This document shows, piece after piece, positions 25,401 through 38,133 of a DNA stretch of 64,000 bases; positions within the stretch are counted from its first letter, which is position 1; the number at the start of each line of letters is the position of its first letter. Source of the DNA: Sipunculus nudus (lineage: Eukaryota; Annelida; Sipuncula; Golfingiida; Sipunculidae); assembly GCA_026874595.1 (NCBI GenBank), contig CM049315.1, forward strand, positions 68,705,916-68,769,915. The letters run 5' to 3'. The notes under the pieces are model-generated. The model worked only from the letters and a program-made list of their open reading frames with translations, was not told where the DNA came from and did no database searches. The translations under genes were made by a program, and so were the position numbers.

Positions 25401-28400
25401 GCTTGAGAATGACTATTCAGAAGACATCAATATTGCTTTCCAACAAATTTTGCATAAAATGCCTTTCATCCAAAACATTCAAGATCAGTTTTGCAGGGAA
25501 GGGGAATCATCACTTACCTTCAAATTCGGGAGCAATTATCTTGATATGATATGTTGTCTACTTGCCTTTATAAGGGCAGAGAGAGATGGAGATTGGGCCC
25601 TTCACCTAGAGTGTGTTGCAAAGATGATACCATATTTCTTTGCAGCCGATAGAATTAACTATGCACGCTAGGCCTGCGTTTATTTGGCAGATATGCAAAG
25701 GCTGGATGTTACTGCTCCAGATGTGTATGAACAATTCTGTCAGGGAAATCATCCTGTTAAAAGGTCACGCCAACGATTTAACCAAGTCTGGAGTGACATG
25801 GCATTAGAGCAAAGTGTTAACAGGGACAGCAAAACAAAGGGAGGTATAATTGGAATCAGTATGCACCCAGGAGCGCTTAACAGGTGGTTCTTGACAGCTC
25901 ATGAGAGAGCTGCTGCTACATCAGCCATAAAAGTGATGGCAGGACTCAAAGAGAAAAGTGATCTTGGAAAACACAGCCACAAGGAACTGGGCTCTAAGCG
26001 AAAAATGAGAGATGAACATGATATCCAAAAAATAGTGGACACAATTAAAGGCCAAATGATTAATCCATTCATACTTGTTCAACCAGCGGAACAGCTGTGT
26101 AACATTGCCACAGGTGTCATTGCACCAGATACAACAGCAAAAGACTTGACATCTTCTTTTCTCATTGGACAAAAGGCAATGAATGTATTTGTGGAAGACA
26201 GATTGAAAACAGGAAAAGTTCCATTCTTTGACCCGATTCGTAAACTAAATATTCAGAAGTTTTCAAATGTAAGTGCCAAGAAGAGTAAAAAGGACAGTTC
26301 AACCGCTATGAAGCTTGCTTCGGTGAATGAGGACAGAGAACTTTTCAGCCGAATAGTAGTTGTTGCAAAAACAAGAAATGTTGACCTGAAACAAGTTTTT
26401 GTACACGAGCTCTCATCAGTGCCATATTCATTGGCACATGCGGATGAAAGACTAAGGAAGGCTACTAAGAGCACACTTTTAGGAGAGTTAGAAAGAGAGG
26501 TTTCAATGCACTGTGATATGCCTAATACAGGATCAACCACCTGGATTATCGATGGGATGGCCATTCTTCAGATGGTAGGATCTCGAGGAGCAGTCAACTT
26601 TGGACAGCTCAGTAAAAATATATTGCAGCTGATAATGAAGCCATTCAAGTGTACAGCATGCAAACGTTTAGATGTTGTATTTGATGCATATAACACAGAG
26701 CACTCGATAAAGAGTTTCGAGAGAGCAAGACGCCAAACATCTGACAGCATTGAAATGTGTATTTACAGCAAAGATACCCCACTCCCAAAGGATTGGAAGC
26801 GCTTTATGTGCAGTCCCAAGAATAAAGCTGCTCTTACATCATTCCTCTCTGAGAACTGGTGTGTGGCTGCCCCTGAGTTGATGAAAGAAGGTCAAGTTTT
26901 GATACTTGCTGGTGGTTTCAGTGACCCCACACAGTCAAGGGCATTGACAACGAGAGAGGTCAGAACCCTTGCTCACCTATGCAGCACACAGGAAGAAGCT
27001 GACACAAGGATACTTTTGCATTCAGCAGATGCGGCAATTGGCTCAAATACTATTGTAGTGTGGTCACCTGACACAGATGTGGCTATCCTTTGCATACACT
27101 TTGTCAGAAGCCTGAATGTGCAGATCTGGTTCAAAACAGGGGTCAAGGACAAGCCTAGATTCATTCCCATCCATGAAATAGCAGGCAAACTGGGTGACGA
27201 GATCAGTCAACTTCTACCAGGGCTCCATGCCCTAACGGGTTGTGACTCAACAAGTGGACTTTTCTCAGTTGGCAAAGTAAAACCCCTGAAATGGGCAAGG
27301 CAAAATATTCAACAAGCACTTCCTCTGAGGGAACTTGGATCATCAAGGAGTGTTACAGAGGCTGCAGAACATGCCTGCTTTTTGCTAGTGTGTCAGATGT
27401 ATGACAAAAAGTGCTGCAATGAAGATGTCAATGGTCTGAGGTACCGACTTTTTTGTCGGAAGCGAGCCAAAAATGAAGATTTGCCCCCCACATCTGACAG
27501 CCTCAGATGTCATATTGCTAGAGCAAACTACCAGTGCCTCATTTGGCGACATGCACTGGATGCGGAGGCAACGATTCCGTCTCCAGCCGGAAATGGATGG
27601 GAGATATGTGATGGGAATATTCAGCCTGTACTCATGACACTTGACCCAGCACCGAGAGCACTTATGGAAGTCATCACTTGCAACTGCAAAACTTCACACT
27701 GCTGAGGGCGCTGCAGCTGCTCTTCGGAGGGTCTTATTTGTACTGCAGCATGTGGTTGTGAAGGTGAAGAAAATTGTCAAAATCCTCATCGTAGTCAGCG
27801 CAGGCTTATAAGTGACTCTGATTCTTCAGATCAGGGGTAACATGGAGTTTAAGTTACCTGAGGTGTTTTGCTTAGATTATATTCCTGTACTCCAGGTAAA
27901 GTGCACGTGTTAAGATATTTCATTATATTAGAGAATCTTGCTGTGCTAAGGTTCAGCAATATTTGTAACACTTGATCCATTATATTCTCTCAAGTGTGTT
28001 GCAAAGAAATGTTTATTACCTCTGTTAAATGAAGAGTAATTGAAAGAAATTAAAATAAAAAGCATAAAAAATGTAAGACAACTACATTGTTTTAGCACGA
28101 AGTGTAGGAAAAAAAGTAAAAAAAAATTAAAAAAAAATGAAAAAAATATGTTTATTGTTTGTTTAGTAATGTTAAAACATTCTGCAAAAATGTTAATTTG
28201 CTTTTGTGCCAATTTCAGTTTTTTTTTTTTAACTGAAATGGCTTACGTGATATTTAACATGCTGTATCGTTATTAGCTCCAGCCAAAAATAGATCATTGT
28301 ATAAAAATTACTCTAACTTCCTTAAAAGTGTCGATAGAAAGCGACACCCGGCCTCATATGAAAGCTGAGAATCAGCTCTATCAAATGGTACCATCAAACT

Positions 28401-31400
28401 AATGTTGTGGGGGGGGGGGGTGTGCAACAAACTCTTATTTTAAGGCCCCTTCTGGTATCTGGCTCCCAGACTATCTCGTTCGTCTTCACAGTTCAGCTGG
28501 ATTAGTCCGAGGTTCACGCATGATCTTAGGCCTAAGATTGCTGGACCTTCAGCCTCAGTTACATGAAAATCAATGGTGAGTGTCTTGTCTTGGTGTGAGC
28601 ATTGAAGTTCACATCGTCCATGTTGTTTTATCTGTGTCCCACCATAGGCGAGAAGCTTGACCTTTGGTGTTTGTACCCCAGCAGGTTGCCCGTTGCTTGT
28701 CAGTTGGTTTGGAAATAGCACTTTATACAGTCTTGCTGGCGTGATGTTTGACCGTGCCCCAGTAACGAGTTTACATCTCACAGCAAAGGTTCCTTTTTCT
28801 GTATTAATGTCGATATTTGCAAATACCTGATCACGAGGCCCCCCTTTGAATATGGTCTGTATTGTAATACCTTGCAATGCCAGTGAGCTAGAGCATTATT
28901 CATTATTCCCAATGTGCTCAACATCAATAGTGTCAAAAACAAATTCCTTAAAGTCTTCATTAATTTGTTCAGTGTCGTCTTATTCATTAGCAATTTCATG
29001 CACCCTCCTGTCAGAAGAACGTGGCTGTCTTTGTGTCTGTCCATACTGTCTAGGTCTAGATTGTGACCCCAGTCTGTCGGTTTGATACCTCATTTATAAT
29101 TGGGTTTGCTGATGTTTTTTGATAAACACATTTTGCCCCAGTGACCTAATTTACCACACTCATCACATGTGGATCTTGCTGCTGGGCACCTAGCCCCACG
29201 TGGATGTCCTTGTCCACGATTACAGCACTGTCCTGTCTTGTGTGGTGCTGGTTTGTCTAAAAAAATGTTTTGTGGATTGACTATTGTCCCGTCTGCTTTG
29301 AATCAGATGTACCTTTTTGTGTACTTAACATCATTCATTTGTATTTGTGTAGCCTCATATGAGCTGACTATACCCAATGCACTGTCAAGTGTAAGCGATT
29401 CGTCTTTAGAAATTAATTTTCTTTGTACATCGTTATTTCTGACCCCAGCTATTAGAGCGTCTAAAAGTTGCTCTTCAGTGTCTGTGTAAAGGCAGTCATC
29501 AGCTAGAATTATAGCTTTCGTTATGAAAGCATCAACTGTCTCAACAGCCTCTTGTTTTAAAGCACGAAACTGAAACCTGGCAACTCAAAAATTTGATTTT
29601 GGCTTTACATAGTCCCAAAATCATTTCCAGTGCATGTCTAGTTTCTTTTGCTGTGAATCTGTAAGTTTCTAACTATTCCTGATGTCTCGGCCTTCCTCGC
29701 CTACCCATAGCATTAGATACTGTACTTTAACAAGTTCTGACTTCTCTGCAAGTGGTCCATTGATTATAAATTCTAATATTTGTTTAAACTTTCTGAATTC
29801 TTCTGCAAGGTTAGGTGCTTTCCAGTCTAATGATGGTATGGGTACACCTGAAAGCTCAGCCATTGTTATTCAAGTAAATATTTCAAGTACAAACAGTTAC
29901 ATGCAAGATACAATTTCCTGTGATTAAAAAAAGTTATATAGTCCTTTATCTCTTGTAATCCAAAATACAAAGTTCAATGAATATAGTTCACAGCAACTGA
30001 AGATAGGTAATCCAAGGAAGATTGGTCCATGAATGTATTCATAATAGCTGTATATTTCGCTGTTCCTTTATTCAGTGAAACAGGTGCTTGTCTCACATGC
30101 TGGTCTCATGATCTTGATCTTGTGTTATTGTTGTTGTGGATGGGTTAAAGTTCTTGACCTGACACACTTGTTAAATAGTCCTTTATCTCTGGTAATCCAA
30201 AACACAAAGTTCTATGAATATAGTTCACAGCAACTGAAGATAGGTAATCCAAGGAAGATTGGTCCATGAATGTATTCACAATAGCCGTATATTTCGTTGT
30301 ACCTTTATTCAATGAAACAGGGGCTTGTCTCACATGCTGGTCTAATGTTCTTGATCCTGTGTTATTGTTGATGTGGATGGGTTAAAGTTCCTGACCTGTC
30401 ACACTTGTTGTTAGTTGCTACCCCTTGTCCCTGTTTGTCCAGAAAAGGAAGCGGGGAGTTTGACCTTCAGGTCAGCTTAGCTGTTTCTGGAACAGGGTTG
30501 TAGGAGGCTGGTGTCACTGACTGGTAAGTAATTTTAGGAATGTCTACTATATGCTGTGCTTTGTCACAGAGCATGTGGCCTGATAACATTGACCAACCTG
30601 TTTTATTTTAGTCTTTCATTTACTTGAAAAGTTTACAGATTGTATGTTTGGCGTACATTTGACTGTAGAAAGTATTTTGGAACATACATACAAATCTGCT
30701 GTTGTCTCTCAGTTTTGACTTCTTGTACCCAGCCACAATGTATTTAATCCTTTGCATTCCAGTCTACTGAATATTCGCTTATTACTTTGTCCATAGGATC
30801 AATAATCTGTGCTGAACCACATGTTTTATGGTGAGTAGCACTTCTGACATCATGTTATGTTATGTTCCAATGAATAAATAATCCAGATGGTGTATATGTC
30901 TGTATTTATTATATCTGACACCGGATACATATAAGCACTTGTAAACACGACTGTCCAGTCGGACGGTGTAGCATAGACTGCCCCTACAGTACTTGGTCAG
31001 TGACTAATGTAACAGATACACATGCATGAGGTTGTGGTATATGCATGAGGTCATATTATAACAACAGGCACTACTATACAATATGGACACAATCAAACTA
31101 TTAGAAGTAAAAAAGAGAAGGAATTAATGGGAATATCTTAGACCCAGTGGAACTCTGGCAGGAAGGTAGAAGGGACGTAGTACTAATTTAAAATCTGCAT
31201 TTTCATCCATGTCAATGCTCGTAACGTAGGACACAGTGTGACTTACATGGTCATTGTCGGAGTACTAGGAGGCCTTACAGTTGGAAATCGAGGAAACTAG
31301 GGCTTCTTTTTTAAGTAGTTTTGGATAGAAAAATTACTGATTATTTATTCTAACATCTCTTAACCATGACACAAAAAGTTATTCTTTCATCAAAGACCCA

Positions 31401-32653
31401 AAAGCAACAGAAAAGTAGTTATCGTTGAAAGCCTCGTGAAGTTTATTTTCAGTATGTGTAAGTTTACCTGTATCGCCAACTGCTGAATAATGTAGATCCG
31501 GCCCAGGTTAACTTGCCACCATTCCACTCCGGTCTTGACGATGCGCCCTAATCGTGTGCACCACGCATTACAAGACTCGCAGATCCGCCCGTGTTTCGCA
31601 TCCCATGCACTGGAGTAATTACTACTCGCACGGAAAGCGGAGTCGGGGATAATGTCGGGGTCGCCGATTCCCAAAGCCGCTGACGGTCTCCCACAAACGC
31701 CATTACCTGTAATGGCTATAAAATGGAGATGCATGGGGAGTATTAGTTATGGCAAAATACAGTTATGATTAAATACAATATTGTATGATAAGACCATATG
31801 TATATTTATATAATCAGCTCCATCATACATACATAATACTTCATACACGTTTTAGATCCGGCGTGTGTCTCGAGTCAAATTTGTAAAATTTACAACACTG
31901 ATTGAGTGTTATAAATGTAAAGCTGTGTATCAAATTTAGAAGCAGGCCTACATCATGATACCAAGCTCGATATAATTTAATAATTCATTTTATTTATAAC
32001 TGACTCAGGTCGTAGATGGCTTCACATATTATTGCGAATATTATTAACTGAATGCTATTGAATCAACGTTAAGAAAATTATCATGCTGAGAATCAGTTCA
32101 TTTGTAGATACGGTGCTCATCTCGCATTACAACCCTGAACACTATTTGTAGATCTAGAAATGTTAGCATCAAGGGAATGATAATTGTTGATTATATCACC
32201 ACCTACTGGAACGATATATACCAATTTGAATTCAAGAACTGAGTTTAAATTAGGGAGTATCTAAACTGGCGGCAGGGGAAATTTAATTACCTAGCAGGTA
32301 GTTGAGATACCAAGCTCAACTGCCCGTGTGCTCTTATGTGGGTAAACACACACACACACATACGTACATGTGTTTCATGTCAAACGGAGGCAATGGTCGA
32401 TGACGTAGATACTGGGAATTTGTTATTTTAGTTAGACACAGTCACTAATTTTCTGGTATCCAGAATGATCTTCGGGATATATATGATAACCTTTTTTAAC
32501 CTGCAAGAAATTTTGAAAATGAATTTTTCAGTCAAATTGGAGACATGAAGACACACAGTTTGAATGTCTTTGATTGGGTATCGTGTCATTGAAGAAAGTT
32601 TTTTTCACAGCTTCCGCTCCAGTCGGCTGGTATGCCGTGTCACTAATGAGTAA

Positions 32654-32712
<59 letters not shown>

Positions 32713-32916
32713 ATGGAAGTCTTAACGTTCACTTCATTTGCGTGGTCCTTATTAGAGTATTTGTATGGTACGGCTACTTTCTCGGAAACTCTTTTGTGTA
32801 GAGTGTTTATGGTTTGCGTTATATTTTTGAAGGAGAAAGCCTCGCTCACCTGGCTTATCCAAAGAATTGCTCAATCTGAGTGTTATGCAGATTGTTAGCC
32901 GATTACCACAGGGTAT

Positions 32917-32977
<61 letters not shown>

Positions 32978-35900
32978 CATAAGCAGGCAGGACGGGAAAG
33001 TCTTTCCGTTGTCTTGGACAGTTTGTTGTCCGCCTTACTGAGTTGTTCACAGGAAGGAGTTTAACTGAACTATCAGTTTGTTAGCAAATGTAAAAATAAG
33101 ACCCTTAACCCTTTATCGTGTTATTTAGTTGATGTATAGGGTTTCAGTTTTAGTTCTAGCTATAGCCAAATTACAAATTTTACACTATGGGGGCTTACTT
33201 TGCATATAAAAATTTGAATACATATGAAAGCCATTTAATTAATAAAAAATATAGAATAATTATATTTGGTATTATCTGTCCACAGGAGAAATTTAAGCAA
33301 AAAGTGAATGACCTAGAATATCGGCGTAGATTTGCTACAGCCAAATAAATTTTTGCATAAAATTTGCAAATAAAAATCAGATTATTCAAATAAGATATAC
33401 AGTTTGTACCCAATAAAGATCCCCATGTTATTTCTTATTATTTGTTTTTTTTTCTTTATCTATGTGCATAATCAATAGAGTTTTGGCTATTTCTTTAAAA
33501 TTAGGCATGTCCTAAAACTTTCAGAGGTTACAATGGAAAAGGGATAAAAATGGAACTACAACCTAGTTTTGTGAAGAGGAATAGTACCTCATCACGAAAA
33601 ACTGGATTTTGAATTGTTATACCTTCAGTTGGGGTATGACCCCCAAAAACCCTTTCTGCCGTACGTCTAATCGTGAATGGGCTGGTCCGTTTCTTAAGCG
33701 CTAAACGTACCAACTGGTTCTTCGAGGGGGTCAGACGTGTATGGCCGCACACTCATACCCACACAGCTGGGGTTTTTATCGCCAAAATGGGAACCGGCCC
33801 CGATTTAGCTGATATCGCTGGAGAGCAACCCATTTTCAACGAGAAAGCCATAAGTAATTATAATAAATGTGAAGAAGATAAAACATCTTATTTTGTTATA
33901 TTATATGGGAAGTTTTACATCTCATGATGTATTAGGTGTGATTTGTTAAGGATTCTTCTACTGTATTTGAAGTGTAACTTTGAGACTGCAGCTCAGGGCA
34001 TATGGGCTGCTTGCGTGTAGGCAAACAAGCAGTGAAATTTGAGAAATCGCGAACAACTCAAGAGAGCCAAATCAAAACATAAACTGTTTAAGGCCAATTA
34101 AAGGATAATTTAGACTTGGTTTCAATTGTGTTAATACTGTTTCTGTGCACTCGGGCGTGACGCACCTGCGATACTCGCGGGCAGTTGCTCACGCACCTCA
34201 AGTTACCTAGGCCACGTCTTCATGCATTGCTAGCATTTAGCACTTTGCGCTTGTCAACTGCTTTTGAGTGTTGTGGAATTTTCTACGCCCATTTTTTAGT
34301 AAACATTCTACTGTTTATTATTTTTAGTCGTCACTTGTTTTTATACGCATACCGCACAGCATCACATGATGGCAGACGAAGAAAAGGATGTCTTCAAAAC
34401 CAACCAAGAAAAGTCGGACAATTTTGATTTGGGCGCATGGGCCGCCATTGTTGGTTCGACAAAGAAGACCATCGCGGTTTTGCTTAAGGAAGACCTTACC
34501 TCCGTAGACGTGCTAGGATTACTAAGTGAAAAGGACGTCTTAGACCTGTCCCTAACGCTGGGCCAAAGGAACTTTTAATGGCTGCTTTAACGCGTTTAGA
34601 TAATAGCAGTATTGAAACAACCCCGTAAAAGCGTAGCTTACCCTTTGGAAAGCCAGTCTGTAAGAGGACCTGCAAGCCTGACAATTCACGACATCAGGGG
34701 ACAGAATGTCCATTTAAAATCGACGTGGTCAGGTCTTTGATGATTTCTTTGCCCAAGACGCAAATGTACCCATTGCAAAAGATATTTTTATGCAAGCAAT
34801 GATCCCTGGCCATACAGCGAGGCACCAAAGGACCCTTTAGATCCAAGATCAATTCTGACTATTAAAGCAAGTAAAAACAATGTCGTGCATATCTCAGAGT
34901 TTTTGCCAGAACGTATTAGAAAACGGTATTAGGGGCGTATAAGGGGCCAGGCTTTGTATGCTCAAAGCAGCACATTTGTTATGACGATCACCCATACAGT
35001 GGTATTACCATAGAAGAATGGTCTGCAGCAAACTGTCGCCTTATGTCGCATCTACTCCATTCTGGAGATCTTCATGTTACAGACATTGATTATTATCTGG
35101 CTTATACCACACAAATCGATGATCTTCTAAGTATAATTGGGATTCATTATTAGACTGATTATCAGTACAGGGAACGTCAAGCAGAGAATGGTTTTAAATG
35201 GGGCGCCCTCACAGCGAACATGGAACTGCAACAACTCTGGCAGGCTAAATACAGTCATTATATAATTCAGAATCGTTCAGGCAGTTCCAAATACCCAGGT
35301 TCAGTACAGGAACAGAGGAAACCCGAGTGTAGATTGTTTAAAATTCGGAAGGAAATTGCCCTTTTGGTGATTCGCGTAAATTGCATGTAAATAATGACAA
35401 TAAGGGAGCTGTTGCAGAAGCACGATTTTCTGTCTCAAAAAAACGATATGTAAATACCAAGGGATCGTTAATGTTAGCAGCTTGGGAGCAGTTGTTGTCA
35501 AATCATGACCAAGACAGACCTTATATTTTGCGTGGGGTACGCAAAGGCTTTCATATCCTCAGTCAGCCCGTTGATGTTAACAAAGCCGTTGAGATTGATA
35601 ATTATAAATCGGCAACTGCGCCCTCTATTGTAAAATCGGGTTGAAGCCCAAATAATAGAAGATTTGGACAACGGCCAATATCACATTGTGAATTAAGCAC
35701 ACCCATTGTCTCAGCATTAGGGACTGTTCCTCAGAAAGGGTCTTCAAAGTATCGTATAATTCATGACTGTAGCAGACCACCTCGGGAGGCGCTTAATGAC
35801 TTTGCGTATAAAGACCCCTTCAAATATCAATCAGTTCAAGACGCTATAGATCTAGTCACGGAAGGTTCGTTACTTTCCAAAGTAGATCTCTCCAATGCTT

Positions 35901-36186
35901 ACTGCATGGTTAAAATTCACCATGAGGATTATGCTGCCACAGGCCTTAAGTGTACATTTTCAGGGAATTCCAGATCCACATGCATGATTGATAAACGCTT
36001 AACCTTAAATGAGATTGTGGAAATAGGAAAGATTTATAAAACGAAAGATTTGGCAAATTATTTGAAACGAGTGCCTACCAATCCCATAGTGAACAATGCT
36101 GCCAATACCGAGCTTGGACGTTATGGCGCTATCAACATGTGGACTTCCAGCAAGCGCGCAGAAAATAAAGAATTGACATCACGAAA

Positions 36187-36238
<52 letters not shown>

Positions 36239-37541
36239 CTCTGAGCTTTTCAATGAAAATAATACAGAAAGAAAAAAAGAAGCGTATCCTCAATACGTAT
36301 AGGATATCGCTTTTAGTGTATCGCAATACGTATTTTATCCGAATAAGCTGACCGTTACTCAGCCCTAGATCTCACGGAGGGTAAATTCTCAACTAATCAG
36401 AACATCTCAAACATCTTCACACCACGACTAATTAAAGCCCATAGCAATGTTAGGCCTTTCTAAACTGCACGCAAGGTAAAGGCCTGTTTAAACTACTAGC
36501 AAGGTATATTTCCCCTGCCGGGAGTTCAGCAAATATAGAATACACAGCCGGAACTGCCCAGCAAATTAGCCACTCCCTTTAAATTGTCATTCCTTCTATT
36601 ATAATAATTTATACATCCCGCGGTTTCTTAAAATAACGATAAATATAATATACCCTACAATATAGCATACATATAAAAATGTATTATAAAATTATATAGT
36701 TCATATATTCTGTAAACATATTAGTGAATAATATATGTATATATTATATATTCAGGCATTTTACCAGGGACATCGAATCGTCCTGTTCAAGCTGTATTTA
36801 AACTTGCGTGCCCACAAAGGTCACAATTCAGGTAACGACATTAACCAGTCCATTTCGATAAAGTTTAGCAACAGGTTGCCACTGTTCTGACGATCATGAC
36901 GTGTAAAAAGAGAAACGCTCTGTACAATGCAATGTGTGGAACAAACACTACACAGTTCTTCATAATGTGGCCATTCGGATTTCAAAGGCGCTTTCACTGG
37001 AAATGTTGAAATATTTAATAGATGTTCATGTTTTAATATGAATATCCAATGGTCTACTGACAACGAATTGACACCTCCCTTTAATGTGACAAAACATATG
37101 CCGAGGCATTATATGAAGTGATTTGTCGGGAATATTAAGGATGCTTCCAATGTAAATATACATATCAATTGTGTACGTCGATTTTTTTACTATAGGTATT
37201 CCAAAATCATCGCATGCCATATTGAAAGTGACAGGCTATGATTGCCATTTAGCAGAAAAACCCTTTTCCTGATGTTCTTTTTATTTTCTTACAGGCTTTT
37301 TTGCTATGTACTTTCTCTTGTGTCGTTTATTGTCAGTAACTAGATGAGATCGGCCGTTTATTTTTATCTTCAATGGAGAAAATAGTTTATTTCAAAGGGT
37401 TTTTACTGATGAAGTTATCGCTATTCCGCCGTATTGACATCCTGGATATCAGAACAAAATTTGATAGCGTTATAGGAATAGCAAATATTTTAGGATGACT
37501 TTCATCATATCAAACATAGTATTTATATCGAGGTATCAGTA

Positions 37542-37613
<72 letters not shown>

Positions 37614-38093
37614 GTGAATGAATAGCCATGCTGGTTCGTTGTACGAAGAAATGGAACAAGAATACACAGAAAAGTCGGTTCACTGCCGATGGGAATCGAA
37701 CCCATGACCTTACGATTGCCGTTCGCTAGCTCTATTACTGAGCTACAGCAGATCCCCGACCCCTCTGTGTATTTGCACATATTTCTTTGAACAACTAACC
37801 AGCATTTCTATTCATTCATGTATCTGTATACTATATGCCTCACACCACATAAGGCCACCAGTTCTCCCTGCTGTTTGCAAAGTTGCTGTGCCAACACATG
37901 TAGTGGGTAGTACTCTGACGTCACGGCAGTGAAGTCAGATCGCTGGTTCTATAAAAGTGTGCAAATACACAGGGGGGTCGGGGATCTGCTGTAGCTCAGT
38001 GGATAGAGCAAACGACCCGCTGTCGTAAGGTCATGGTTCGATTCTCATCGGCAGTGAACCGACCTTTCTGTGTATTCTTGTTCCATTTATATA

Positions 38094-38133
<40 letters not shown>

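Larger units (their letters stand above)
21153..28471 (+). mobile_element. 7.3 kb DNA transposon with FEN1/XPG-like protein (Academ-like?)
   Basis: The outermost inverted repeat is GTCTGGGAGCCAG at 21153-21165, and CTGGCTCCCAGAC at 28459-28471. The element sits in the gypsy A pol region. Flanking bases give either a 2-bp TA duplication (21151-21152, 28472-28473) or, if TA belongs to the inverted repeat, a 3-bp TCT duplication. It contains ~1.65 kb of non-coding leader, one intronless gene (22955-27840) and an A-rich trailer. Academ is the described superfamily I associate with an XPG-like nuclease domain and 3-4 bp target sites, so that is my tentative assignment. The class of the transposase cannot be settled without a search. 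Confidence 0.8.
19225..30955 (-). mobile_element. Ty3/gypsy retrotransposon A, decayed, with two nested insertions
   Basis: The minus-strand order is LTR, gag (29863 down), protease (28877 down), a 7.3 kb DNA element (21153-28471), reverse transcriptase N-terminal part (to 20834), an 819-bp element (20008-20826), reverse transcriptase core (20000-19573), then the second LTR. RNase H and integrase are absent, so the element is internally deleted. Without the insertions it is about 3.6 kb. The two ~100-bp direct repeats at the ends (19225-19327 and 30853-30955) are candidate LTRs. The flanks CCAGG and CCAGT may be a degraded target duplication. Confidence 0.8.
31707..34365. other. Intron 2 sequence, with (TA)n arrays
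   Basis: 31707-32250 is a diverged paralogue of 4411-4884 plus 10772-10980. Beyond it lie a short (CA)n (about 32346-32360) and two (TA)n arrays (32659-32708, 32921-32975). The open frames at 33528-33927 have no recognisable domain; they may be the 5' part of the DIRS-like element that follows, but I cannot show it. Confidence 0.5.
37650..38095. repeat. Inverted pair of tRNA-like repeats
   Basis: About 135 bases at 37650-37785 are the imperfect reverse complement of about 37960-38095, with a ~175-base spacer. Each arm contains a tRNA-like sequence, and its outer flank CAAGAATACACAGAAA is shared. Both sides abut (TA)n arrays (37545-37586 and 38099-38129). The whole could fold into a long cruciform. 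Confidence 0.8.

Noticed and set aside
33528-33927. Overlapping ORFs on both strands before the DIRS-like remnant
   Set aside because: No domain could be recognised; at best an unproven 5' part of that element.
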